This document shows, one piece after another, positions 39,501 to 49,600 of a stretch of DNA of 64,000 bases. A program made the position numbers and the translations under genes. Location of the stretch: positions 310,001-374,000 of the forward strand of contig CP099514.1 in assembly GCA_025809375.1 (NCBI GenBank), in the 5' to 3' direction. Below the pieces are notes generated by a model. It did not search any database and had not been told where the DNA came from. It saw only the letters and a list, made by a program, of their open reading frames with translations. This DNA comes from Bacillus zhangzhouensis (GTDB lineage Bacteria > Bacillota > Bacilli > Bacillales > Bacillaceae). The first letter of the stretch is position 1; each line of letters starts with the position of its first letter.

Positions 39501-42500
39501 TAGACAAAAGGCTGCATGGCATTATTCATTTTGCTGGCATCATTCAAGAAGAGCTGCTTAGTGACATGACGTCTGTGTCATTACATGCGATGTACGAAGC
39601 GAAAGTATATGGCACGATTGCGCTTCATGAAGCAGCCTCTAAACGGCAGAATGTCTTATTCCTTTCTAGCTCGTCAGCTCGAACGTTAAAGGGCGGAATG
39701 ACCGTTGGCGCTTATTGCGCCGCCAATGAGTTCGTTGAACAATTTGCTCTTTATCAGAGGCTCACATCTACAGTGAAGCCGTATTGCTTTAGCTTTAGCA
39801 TGTGGGATGAGACCGGAATGAGTGAAGGCTCAATGATCAAAGGCATGCTGAAAGAAAGAGGCTATCTCCCAATTACAAAACGGGCGGGCATTCAAACAAT
39901 GCTGGCATGCTTGATGACAGATGCTCCTCTCATTTATATGGGATTGGATCGGTCGAAGCAGGAAATTCAAGAGATGATACACGGGGAGATACAAAGAGAG
40001 CAGGCCGTATATGTCTTTTTCAAGACCGATCAAACAAAGGCTGTTGAAGAAAGGCTGTATCAGTCCATTTATACGTGTATACAGTCTCGTCTATCTGGTG
40101 AATGTTCCGTACATCTATATCCTGAAGAATACTGGAAAGAAACAGAGGATGGGATGCCGGACGAAGTGTATTTCAATGAATTAATAGAGGAAAGTGGACA
40201 TGATTCAGAGGGCAGAGCACCTCAAACCGAGACGGAGAAACTTTTGGCACACATTTGGTCCGAACTGCTTGATGTCTCAAACATCAGCTGTGGTGATCAT
40301 TTCTTTTTACTCGGAGGTCATTCGCTCAAGGCAACACAAATGCTGTCTGCTGTTAGGCAAAAAACGGGATGTGATGTGCCGCTCGCTATTCTTTTTGAGC
40401 ATACGAGACTTGGAGAATTAGCGGACTGGATTGATTCACATGCCAAAGCCGATGAAGCGATTCCGATACGGAAAATGGAAAAGGGGCAGGAGCTTCCGAT
40501 GTCCTATGCTCAGCAACGACAGTGGTTTCTCTATCAATTACAGCCCGATTTGCCATTATACAATAATACGATTTCCTTTCGGATGAATGGACCTTTAGAT
40601 GTGAAGGTGCTTCATCGCAGCCTGCAGCAAATGGTCCAAAGGCATGAATCACTTAGAACATCCTTTGCGATGAGCGGCGATGAACCGGTACAGATCATAC
40701 ATGAGCATATGACTCTTCCAGCACTTGAGGTGGTGGATGTATCAGATCTGGCATCACAAGAAGAAAAAGAAAAAAAAGCGGCTGAATGGGCAAAAAGAGA
40801 AGCGGGCACACCTTTCCGCTTAGAGCAAGATGCACTCTTTCGTGCGAAACTAATACGTCTGTCAGAAACAGATCATTTGCTGCTGATGTCCATTCACCAC
40901 ATCGTGTCAGATGGCTGGTCGATAGGCATTGCCGCAAGGGAGCTATCCGAATCGTATACAGCGATGATCGAAGGGAGGGAGCCTGATCTCTCACCGCTGC
41001 CGATTCAATATTCAGATTATGCCCTTTGGCAGAAGGAGTATTTGACTGGAGAAACACTGCAGAAGCAGCTTTCCTATTGGAAGGAGCAATTCGCGGTACC
41101 TGTGGAAGAGTTGATGCTGCCGTATGACTACACGCGTCCGGCCGTTCCATCCTATAGGGGAAAAACGAAAAAATACCGCTTGTCGAAGCGGCTATCAGAG
41201 CAGCTGGCAGCTCTTTCTATAAATACAGACAGCACCCTTTATATGACATTACTTTCGGCTTTCTCTACCTTGCTGCATCGATTGTCTTCACAGGATGAGT
41301 TTGTCATTGGATCCGTCATTGCCGGGAGAAATCGGACGGAGATGGAGCAGCTCATCGGATTTTTCGTGAATACGCTGGCACTTCGGATCGATCATAGCGG
41401 GAATCCAGCTTTCACAGAGCTATTAAAGCGAGTGAAGGAAACAACAATGGGCGCCTATGCGCATCAGGATGTGCCGTTTGAGATGGTCGTAGATGAGCTA
41501 AATATTGTACGTGAGGCTGGCAAGCAGCCGCTGTTTCAGGTCATGTTCGTTCTGCAAAACCTGCCCCTTGAAGCTTCTCCGATGGGTGAGGCGACATCCG
41601 TTTTAGCCATTGAGGATAACGATACGGCCAAATTTGATCTATCCCTGTTTGTTTTTGAAGGGGCGGAGGGTCTTCAATTAAAACTAGAGTATGATACGGA
41701 CTTATTTTCTGACGACACGATGGAGCGGTTCCTTCGTTACTACGAGCAGCTGCTTATGTATATTTGTGAAAATCCAGCACAGCCGGTCAGACAAATGAAT
41801 TATCTGCCAGAGAAAGAGAAGCATCAGCTGCTCTATGAATGGAGCGGCAAAACAGATCAACCAGCAGGCCCGCTTCTCATTACAGAACGGTTTGAAGCGC
41901 AGGTGAAAAAGACACCACATGCGATCGCCCTTGAATCTGGGGAAGACCAGTGGACGTATCAGGCGTTACAAGAGAAAGTCAATCGGCTTGCCGCTTATCT
42001 GCAGCAGCGAGGAGTGAAACCGCATGAACCAGTGGGGCTTTTGATCGACAGGTCGCCTGAAATGATTTTTGGGGTGCTGGCGATTGTGAAAGCAGGCGGG
42101 GCCTATGTCCCAATTGATCCTGAATATCCAGATGCACGCATTGATTATATGCTCAGGGATACAGGGATTCAGCTGTTACTGACAAAAAATAAATGGCTGA
42201 AACAAGTCTCAATCAGTCAAACCGAGGTCATTTGTCTTGATCAGGGGTATGAAGAGTTTTTATCGAAGACAGAACTCAAACCTGCTGCCTTAAAACCTGA
42301 TGGACTCGCTTATATTAATTACACATCAGGATCAACTGGTCAGCCAAAAGGGGTTTTAATTCCGCATCAAGCGGTCATTCGGCTTGTATGTGAAACAGAT
42401 TATGTCACCCTTAATGAACATACGCGTATTTTACAAATCGCGAGCTTTTCCTTCGATGCCTTCACCTATGAATTATGGGGAGCTCTGCTCAACGGAGGAA

Positions 42501-45500
42501 GGCTGATACTGACCGATCGAAATACGATTTTATCAATGGATACACTGGCTGACACGCTGACATCTTACAAGATCACAACAGGATTTCTGACAGTGCCGCT
42601 GTTTAACCGATTAACAGAGGAACATCCAGAAGCTTTATGTGGATTCGATGCCTTATTGGTCGGTGGTGATGCTTTGTCAGCTGCTCATATCCGTAAAGCG
42701 CTGCCGTATTTACCTGAAGGTCTTTTAAACGGCTATGGACCAACTGAGAATACGACGTTCTCCTGTGTGCATCACATTCGGGCAGTGGACGAGGGGCAGG
42801 CTACGGTTCCTATCGGTCGGCCAATAGCTTATTCACAAGCTTATGTATTAGACGACCAGCTGCAGCCGGTTCCGCAGGGTGTCATTGGAGAAATCTATGT
42901 AGGCGGTACAGGGCTTGCACTCGGTTACCTTGGAGATGAAGAAAAAACATCGCAATCATTTATCCCGCATCCTTTCCAAAAAGGAGCGCGTTTATATAAA
43001 ACAGGCGATATGGGCCGATGGCTGCCAAATGGCATCATCGACTGCCTTGGAAGAATCGATCATCAAGTGAAAATTCGCGGACACCGCGTTGAATGCGGAG
43101 AAATTGAAGCCGCTATGCTGCGCTTTGAAGACATCATAGAATGTGCGGTTGTACCGCATCACCATGAGAATGGTCATAAGCGATTGATCGGTTATTTTGT
43201 CCAAAAGGGTAGCATGACCACGCAAGACATTCGCCATCAATTAAAAGAAACACTGCCAGATTATATGGTGCCAAACCTATTAATAGAGCTGGAGGAACTC
43301 CCGCTCACGGCAAACGGCAAGGTAGACCAAAAACGTCTTCCGCCGCCAGAGTGGAGACAGGAAGAAGTGGACAAACCGGCTGACAAGGCACACAGTGAGG
43401 AAGAACGCGTACTAGAAAAAGTGTGGACTCAGCTGCTCGGCACTCCTTCGATTGGCGTACATGATAACTACTTTGAGCTTGGCGGAGATTCGATTATTGT
43501 CATACAAATGGTGGCGCGCTTAGCACAGGAAGGCTACGTCATTCAGCCGAGAGATGTATTTGAAAAACAGACGATTTCACAGCTGGCACTTGCTATGAAA
43601 AGGTCAGACGCTGCTGTGTCCTATAATCAGTCTCCTGTTACAGGAGCTGTTCGTCTGCTTCCGATCCAATCATGGTTCTTTGAGCAATCAATGACAAACC
43701 AAGATTATTGGAATTTATCGGCGCATATGGAATTCAAGCAAACCATACAGCTCAAGCAGCTGACACAGGTTCTCTCAAAAATTGTCGATCATCACGATAT
43801 GCTGAGAGCGATTTATACAAAAGCAGCAGATGGGTCATGGATTCAAACTATTCGTGCGCCTGGCATCACCCCTTGTGTCACCTTCTTTGATTTGACGGGT
43901 GTTTCACAGGAGGAAGCGATGGAACAAATCCGCTTGGAGACCGCTGCATGTCAAGGAACGTTGTCATTAGAGCGAGGTGAAGTAATCAAAGCCATTCTTT
44001 TTCACACAAGTGATGGTACGTCTGAACTCTTTATCGCTGCCCATCATCTTGTGATGGATGGAATTTCATGGCGCATCATACAGGAAGACTTATTAAATGG
44101 ACTGAAACAGCTTGCGGCAGGGCAGGAAATCGCGCTTGCAAAGAAAACCGCATCCTATCAGCAGTGGGCAGATGCTCTCTATGAATATGCACAAACTGAT
44201 CAATTACAAGAGCAGGTTCCTTTTTGGCAAAAGATTACGAGCCAAGAGGAAGAGGGTTCTCCTTTTCAAACACCTGCGCTTTTCAATATAGAAGAACATG
44301 CAGAAATCCTATCTATTCAATTGACGAAGGATCAAACAGATATTTTACTAAGGCAGGCATCACAAGCGTACCGAACAGAGGTAAACGATTTACTCTTATC
44401 AGGACTCACGCAAGCCGTTGGAAAGCCACTACTCATTACGTTAGAAGGGCACGGACGCGAGGATTTATTTGAACAGATGGATTTGTCACGAACAGTCGGA
44501 TGGTTTACAAGCTCTTATCCTCTTTTTATTCCTTTTATTCAAACCGATGTTGAGAGACAAATCAAAGAAGTCAAAGAAACCTTAAGAGCTGTGCCGCAAA
44601 AGGGAATCGGCTATGGCTTGCTTCAATACATGACAGCATCTCGTTTACTCAAAAAAGCAGCGCCGCAGATGAGCTTTAATTATCTTGGACAGTTAGATCA
44701 AATAGACGGTGAAACACATCTTTATTTAGCAGATGAACGCAATGGACATGTACATGACCCAAAAGCAGAAAGACAGCATTTGATCGATGTGTACGGATAT
44801 GTGATGAACGGTCAGCTTCAGATGAATTTTATGATCAACCGTGAACTGCTTCAGTATGAAGAGGTGCGCCTGTTACCTGAACGGTTCAAAGAAAAAATGG
44901 AGGATATTCTGACGCATTGTGTAGAGACAAAAGGCGGCTTTACGCCATCTGATTTTCCAATGGTTCAGCTGACGCAAAAACAAATCGATGAGCTTCCAGA
45001 CAATGTAGTGGATGTGTACCCACTATCTCCAATGCAGCAAGGGATGCTGTTTCATGCATTATTAGATCAATCGTCACAGGCTTATTTTGGTCAAGTGCAT
45101 ATGACACTCGAAGGCTTAACGGACGGCGCAGCCTATGAAAAAGCTTGGAATCTACTTGTAGAGCGTCATTCGATTTTGCGGACAAAATTTGCTTGGGAAG
45201 GGCTGAAAGAGCCTGTTCAGTTGATTCAATCAGAAGGAAGCATTCATCTCACTCAGCACGATGTGCGCCATCTGAGTGAAACGGATCAGAAGGAAGCGGT
45301 TGAGTATTATTTACAATCAGATCGCTCAAAGGAATTCAAACTAGAAGATACGGAAGAACCGCTGATTCGTATTGCTTTATTCCATCGTGATGAAAACACA
45401 TGCACATTTGTTTTTAGCTTTCATCATATTTTAATTGATGGCTGGAGCTTGTTCAGTTTTATGAAAGAGTCCTTTTCTTTGTACCGCTCTCTTGTGGATG

Positions 45501-46657
45501 AACGGGAGATGGATCTTCCTGCTGTACGTCCATATAAAGATTTTATCGAGTGGCTGCAAAAGCAGGATCAAGAGAAGGCGCTAGAGTTCTGGAAACGTTA
45601 TATGTCAGGAGTAGAGGCGGCCACACCGCTTCCAGGAGACGGCGGGCATGCTTCGGATGAAGATGCAGGTGTTGATCAGCTAAGTATCAAACTAACGCCC
45701 GGGTTGCAGCAGAAACTAGAAGAGATGACAGGTACGCAGAAGGTGACAATGAGCACCCTGATTCAGACAGCGTGGGGGCTGCTTTTGCATCTTCATTCAG
45801 GATCAGAGGATGTCGTGTTCGGAGTGACAGTGTCAGGCCGGCCGGCGGATTTACCACAGGTTGAAAGCATGACAGGACTCTTTATTAACACATTGCCGCT
45901 CCGTTTGCCGATCACGCCACAGTGGACCGTTTCCCAGCTGCTGGCACATACGCAGGAAACAGTTTTTCAGATGCGGGAATTCGAATATACCGTACTGCCG
46001 GATATCCAGCAGCTGACCCGCATCCCGAATGGAGATTCATTGTTTAACAGCATTGTCGTGTTTGAAAACTATCCGATTGAATCTATCGAGCCGTACGGTG
46101 TACGCATTTTAGACATTGCGAGTCATGAAGAAACGAACTATGACCTGACCCTTGTGGCAGTTCCGGGAAATACGTTGGAGCTACGGGTCACATATCGCTC
46201 CAATCAATATACAGAAAAACAAATACAATCGCTGATGCAGCAGCTGATCCACACACTAGAAGCCATGACAGAACAAATGGAGACACCCCTCTCTTCTTTC
46301 ACGATCGTGACGAATGAAGAAAAAGAGCGGATGATCACCGATTGGGCGAAAAATGCACAAGTCAGCGTGCTGTACCCAGATCAAGAAGAGGTCTATTCAG
46401 GTGTGCATGATCCTTCGTGTGAGACGGAAATATATGTCCTGAGCGAAGAGCATAAGCTGATGCCGGTAGGATTTCCTGGAGATATTTTTATTGGTGCAAA
46501 GGATATCAAAGCACTTTGCGGGGAGCTTGCCGATTGGATGGAGACGCATAAAATTCCCCATCCATTCAAATATCAAACTAGTGAATACCTCTATCCGACA
46601 GGGGATGTCGGCGTTTGGACTGAAGAAAAAAAGATTCAGATTTTGGATTGGATTTAG
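36524..46657 (+). CDS. Cereulide/valinomycin-type depsipeptide synthetase, first subunit (A-KR-T, C-A-T-E, C, partial pseudo-A)
   Basis: This 3377-residue synthetase starts with an adenylation domain of acyl-ligase type (LTSGSTGMPKC about residue 260; MPLDHIGG replacing the FDxSxxE amino-acid pocket; catalytic Lys in SSGKIERAQL). A ketoreductase follows (TGGLGGIG about 913; SSSS...YCAAN about 1048-1068), then T (LGGHSL, 1263). This A-KR-T order is that of modules which load an alpha-keto acid and reduce it to a hydroxy acid. Next come C (HHIVSDGWS), A with pocket DAYFLGGTF (Val-like), T (GGDSI, 2316), E (HHLVMDG, EGHGRED) and a final C (HHILIDGWS, 2966). The last 110 residues are a degraded A-domain piece ending at YPTGDVGVW. 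CesA has the same architecture and about the same length. SD AAAGGAA precedes the ATG. Confidence 0.87.
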   Translation: MKPSIMNESNVHESMDTILQDVQRTILQTNEIERFAVFSREKTIRPRPYHLSHLFLDNHMEQEAVSESIQTQTASPALADMPPALSYGGDLDVKAGAQTLQDALMEAAKTTNGLTYIVNSENELTQSYAQLKEDAERVLTGLRALGLEPGDPVFFQFSSNHAMITAFWACVLGGFVPTLVSAATTYREMNAAVKKLHHAWNLLEHPLILTDDSLIDEVQGLALLWHTDQLRVAAVEPMLSLERDIEAYPASPDDSVFFILTSGSTGMPKCVEHSHRSVLANVKGTVAANQFTQEDVSLDWMPLDHIGGIVMFHLVNVYTGCEQVRARTDDFIAQPLRWLDWMDRYRATKTWAPNFAFAMINDYEKEISSGSWDLSAMTCMINGAEAVVPKTIHRFLHLLAPHGLKGDVIRPAFGMSEISSAVVFSFAIERGNENSGVLTFEETSLTEQLKPAEARETGTVSFTELGRPIPGITIRIVNHRHELLPEDHIGSVQIKGPTIMKGYYKNDEANQEVFQTDGWFHTGDLGFLHEGRLTLTGREKDMIIINGKNYHNYEIEVIAEEVPGVETSFVAACSARMEASASDELILFFTPKLYEPSYIMRVSQDIQSHIATKMGLSASRVIPVQKHAFPKTSSGKIERAQLKKRWQEGEFDEIIKELDIRFENEHTLPDWSLQKKWTPAPLHDAEKQTAGNIVIFADTLGLADQLKSLSSNEQTYITVEPGQAFTQLTHTHFIIHPNRPSDYEQLFETLRLYGVSVKQIIHLWNYTNQEDTLHAARAKEAQKTGSMSALYVTKAIAAYKEPVEITFVSSHAVNLPEDQTHDVEKATTAGLMTAVQHEWPFIKVRCLDFSLAESDAGRSHASAIMTELTHDTSHHIAAYREGVRYIPLLTPLHLEKEQRVKKPPFKSSGFYVMTGGLGGIGRMLSEHLLTSYQAHLVLVGRKAREALSVEKQDVLISLEKLAEKRGGTVLYEKVDITDAQAIEALISRQETALDKRLHGIIHFAGIIQEELLSDMTSVSLHAMYEAKVYGTIALHEAASKRQNVLFLSSSSARTLKGGMTVGAYCAANEFVEQFALYQRLTSTVKPYCFSFSMWDETGMSEGSMIKGMLKERGYLPITKRAGIQTMLACLMTDAPLIYMGLDRSKQEIQEMIHGEIQREQAVYVFFKTDQTKAVEERLYQSIYTCIQSRLSGECSVHLYPEEYWKETEDGMPDEVYFNELIEESGHDSEGRAPQTETEKLLAHIWSELLDVSNISCGDHFFLLGGHSLKATQMLSAVRQKTGCDVPLAILFEHTRLGELADWIDSHAKADEAIPIRKMEKGQELPMSYAQQRQWFLYQLQPDLPLYNNTISFRMNGPLDVKVLHRSLQQMVQRHESLRTSFAMSGDEPVQIIHEHMTLPALEVVDVSDLASQEEKEKKAAEWAKREAGTPFRLEQDALFRAKLIRLSETDHLLLMSIHHIVSDGWSIGIAARELSESYTAMIEGREPDLSPLPIQYSDYALWQKEYLTGETLQKQLSYWKEQFAVPVEELMLPYDYTRPAVPSYRGKTKKYRLSKRLSEQLAALSINTDSTLYMTLLSAFSTLLHRLSSQDEFVIGSVIAGRNRTEMEQLIGFFVNTLALRIDHSGNPAFTELLKRVKETTMGAYAHQDVPFEMVVDELNIVREAGKQPLFQVMFVLQNLPLEASPMGEATSVLAIEDNDTAKFDLSLFVFEGAEGLQLKLEYDTDLFSDDTMERFLRYYEQLLMYICENPAQPVRQMNYLPEKEKHQLLYEWSGKTDQPAGPLLITERFEAQVKKTPHAIALESGEDQWTYQALQEKVNRLAAYLQQRGVKPHEPVGLLIDRSPEMIFGVLAIVKAGGAYVPIDPEYPDARIDYMLRDTGIQLLLTKNKWLKQVSISQTEVICLDQGYEEFLSKTELKPAALKPDGLAYINYTSGSTGQPKGVLIPHQAVIRLVCETDYVTLNEHTRILQIASFSFDAFTYELWGALLNGGRLILTDRNTILSMDTLADTLTSYKITTGFLTVPLFNRLTEEHPEALCGFDALLVGGDALSAAHIRKALPYLPEGLLNGYGPTENTTFSCVHHIRAVDEGQATVPIGRPIAYSQAYVLDDQLQPVPQGVIGEIYVGGTGLALGYLGDEEKTSQSFIPHPFQKGARLYKTGDMGRWLPNGIIDCLGRIDHQVKIRGHRVECGEIEAAMLRFEDIIECAVVPHHHENGHKRLIGYFVQKGSMTTQDIRHQLKETLPDYMVPNLLIELEELPLTANGKVDQKRLPPPEWRQEEVDKPADKAHSEEERVLEKVWTQLLGTPSIGVHDNYFELGGDSIIVIQMVARLAQEGYVIQPRDVFEKQTISQLALAMKRSDAAVSYNQSPVTGAVRLLPIQSWFFEQSMTNQDYWNLSAHMEFKQTIQLKQLTQVLSKIVDHHDMLRAIYTKAADGSWIQTIRAPGITPCVTFFDLTGVSQEEAMEQIRLETAACQGTLSLERGEVIKAILFHTSDGTSELFIAAHHLVMDGISWRIIQEDLLNGLKQLAAGQEIALAKKTASYQQWADALYEYAQTDQLQEQVPFWQKITSQEEEGSPFQTPALFNIEEHAEILSIQLTKDQTDILLRQASQAYRTEVNDLLLSGLTQAVGKPLLITLEGHGREDLFEQMDLSRTVGWFTSSYPLFIPFIQTDVERQIKEVKETLRAVPQKGIGYGLLQYMTASRLLKKAAPQMSFNYLGQLDQIDGETHLYLADERNGHVHDPKAERQHLIDVYGYVMNGQLQMNFMINRELLQYEEVRLLPERFKEKMEDILTHCVETKGGFTPSDFPMVQLTQKQIDELPDNVVDVYPLSPMQQGMLFHALLDQSSQAYFGQVHMTLEGLTDGAAYEKAWNLLVERHSILRTKFAWEGLKEPVQLIQSEGSIHLTQHDVRHLSETDQKEAVEYYLQSDRSKEFKLEDTEEPLIRIALFHRDENTCTFVFSFHHILIDGWSLFSFMKESFSLYRSLVDEREMDLPAVRPYKDFIEWLQKQDQEKALEFWKRYMSGVEAATPLPGDGGHASDEDAGVDQLSIKLTPGLQQKLEEMTGTQKVTMSTLIQTAWGLLLHLHSGSEDVVFGVTVSGRPADLPQVESMTGLFINTLPLRLPITPQWTVSQLLAHTQETVFQMREFEYTVLPDIQQLTRIPNGDSLFNSIVVFENYPIESIEPYGVRILDIASHEETNYDLTLVAVPGNTLELRVTYRSNQYTEKQIQSLMQQLIHTLEAMTEQMETPLSSFTIVTNEEKERMITDWAKNAQVSVLYPDQEEVYSGVHDPSCETEIYVLSEEHKLMPVGFPGDIFIGAKDIKALCGELADWMETHKIPHPFKYQTSEYLYPTGDVGVWTEEKKIQILDWI

Positions 46658-46670
46658 GAGGAGAAAAACG

Positions 46671-49600
46671 ATGTTAGTAAGTAGACGAAAAGGACATACA
46701 GCAAATCATATCGTCAGAATCAATGGAAAACGGATGGATCTCAAAGCATTAGAGCAAGTCATGATGCTTCATTTTCCGCTCAAGGAATGTGCAATCATTC
46801 CGAAGAAAAATCAAGAAGGCGGTCTATCGCTTGTGCTATTTGCACAGGCGAAGGACCCTTCGCTGACAAGAGAGGATCTGATGAAAGGTCCGCTTCATCC
46901 TCATGAAGTGCCAGCCGCTCTCGTCTTATTACCTTCTTTACCAAAGACAGAAAGTGGAGCAGTCGACACAGAGGCACTGCTCTCAATTGAAATCATAGAT
47001 CAAGAGGAATTAAGAAAGATAGAAGAGCGCACCAAAGCTATAGAGGGAGTAGAGGAAGCGGCCGCTTTCATTGAAAGTCAGCCAGAAAAACGAACGCCCT
47101 ATCATCTAGATGACCTGTTTCCTGATCGACAGCGTACCCAAGGGAACGGACCGCTTTCAAAAAGTGAAGCGAGCGAGACAAAGCAATCATCTGTACATGA
47201 AAAGCCGCCCGCATTTGTGTATGGCGGAGATGTGATCAAAAAACCAGGCACACCTGTCACACTGACAGAGGTGCTGATTCGATCGGCCTTTATGTCACCA
47301 GACCGCGGGGTGACTTATATAAAAGAAGGCGGACGTGTGTTGACCCAAACCTATCCTGAATTACTAACAAGCGCTGAGCGGGTTCTGTCTGGTTTAAGGG
47401 CAGCGGGACTGACAAACGGTGATCAAGTGTTACTTCAATTGAAAGATCATCAGGATTTTATCACGGTGTTCTGGGGCTGTATTCTCGGAGGAATCATTCC
47501 GACGCCGGTCTCTGTGCCGCCTGTTTATGATGAAATGAATCAAGGTGTGAATAAGCTGAAAGGTGTGTTTCAGCTGCAAAATGAACCTTTCATTATTACG
47601 AATGAAGCAAGTGCTGAGGACATTGCTGGGCTGCGCGAGACATTTCAAGCAAAAGTCATGCCGATCTTAACAATTGAAACGTTGCTGGCATATGAACCAG
47701 ATGAACAGCATTATGAGCCGGAGCCGGATGAGCCTGTGCTACAGCTGCTGTCTTCTGGAAGTACGGGGGTGCCAAAGTGTATTCGTCATCATCATGAAAG
47801 CATTTTATCTAGAATCATTGCCTTTGAGCAGGTAAACGGCTTTTCACATGAGGATGTGTCGCTTAACTGGATGCCGCTTGATCATGTTGGTGGAATTGTC
47901 ATGTTTCATGTACATGACGTCTACCTTGGCTGCCAGCAGATTAGTCCATCCATCGATCAATTTATCGAGCGGCCGATGGTGTGGCTGGATTGGGTAGACA
48001 CATACGGTGTCACAAGAACATGGGCGCCAAACTTTGCGTTTGCCATGATGAATGAATATGAGGAGGACATTCGTAAGGGGAGCTGGGACCTGTCTACTTT
48101 GACTTATATCATGAATGCAGCCGAAGTGGTTGTCCCAAAAGTCACACAGCGCTTTATGCACATCATGAGTCAGCACGGATTAAGCCGTCATGCGATGGTA
48201 CCTGCTTACGGTATGTCTGAAACATCCTCAGCCATTGTTCAGTCAAAAAGATTTATGCGGAACAGTGAACAAGATGGACAGCTGACCATTGATAAGACCT
48301 CGTTAACAAGTGAGATCGAATATGTGACGCACGATCATCCGAACAAGCTGACGTTTACAGAAGTCGGCACGCCGATTCCGTCTGTATGGATTCGAATTGT
48401 AGATGAGCATCACGAGGTGCTGCCAGAAGATCAGGTTGGGCGTTTACAGGTGAAAAGTCCAACAATTATGATGGGCTACTATCAAAATGAGGAAGCCAAT
48501 CAAGAAGTATTTGCGGAAAACGGCTGGTTTCACACAGGGGATTTAGGCTTTATTCACGAAGGGCGTCTCGTTCTGACCGGTCGAGAAAAAGACATCATTG
48601 TCATCAACGGTGCTAACTATTTGAATTACGAAATTGAAGCGGTTGTAGAAGAGGTGGACGGGGTTGAAGTCACCTTTGCCGCTGCGTACGGCATTTATAA
48701 TCCCGAATCAAGCAACGACACGCTTGCCGTCTTTTTTGTCTCACAAAAGGATTCAATAGAGGAACAAATCACGATGATTCAACAGATTAGAGAGGCCATC
48801 ATTCGAAAAATTGGAATAGAGCCTGATCACATCATTCCGGTGAAGAAAGACCAATTTCCGAAAACGGAGAGTGGGAAAATTCAGCGTGCCCAGTTAGGCG
48901 CAGCACTAAAAGATGGAGCCTTCCGTGACATTGAACGGGCACTGGATCTTGCTTCTGAAAATGAACAAACACTCCCAGATTGGTTTTTCAAACGCATTTG
49001 GGCTAAGGAGCATATCGGGCCAATTCAGCCTTTTACTGACCATGTACTCGTTTTCGAAGATGAAAAAGGACTATATCAATCGCTTTACGCACAATTTGAG
49101 CAAAAGAATCAACCATATATTTCTGTGAGAAAAGGGCATGAATTTTTGCGTCTTTCCAAAGGGGTGTATCAGATAAACTCGAGAATCAAGGGGGATTACG
49201 TCAGGCTCGTTGCAGCACTTGAAGCAGATGAACTAAAGATCGGGCACATGCTCCATCTGTGGAATGTGTCAGACAAAGAAAATATCGTTGATCCTGCGCA
49301 TTTTAAAGAGCTGCATGCCAGCACCAGTCAATCCATTTTGTACATGTATCAAGCATTGAGACAAGCAGATAAAGAGCCCATCCGTTTTGTCGTTGTGACA
49401 AAAGGCGGTCAATTTGTGAAGCTTGAAGATGATCTTCATGTGGAGAAAACGCCGCTTGTAGGTTTATTAAAAACCATTTCGCAAGAATGGGAAGGAGCAG
49501 AGGTGTCTCATCTTGATATTGAAGCGGAGAATGTAGAACAGGATGCCGAGCATATTGCGGAAGAATTGTCTGCGATTCATATAAAAGCAGAGGTGTCTTA

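Noticed and set aside
46491..46670. Upstream in-frame extension of the second depsipeptide subunit
   Set aside because: It overlaps the coding 3' end of the first subunit in another frame and lacks A-domain similarity; AGGAGGAG before 46671 sets the start.
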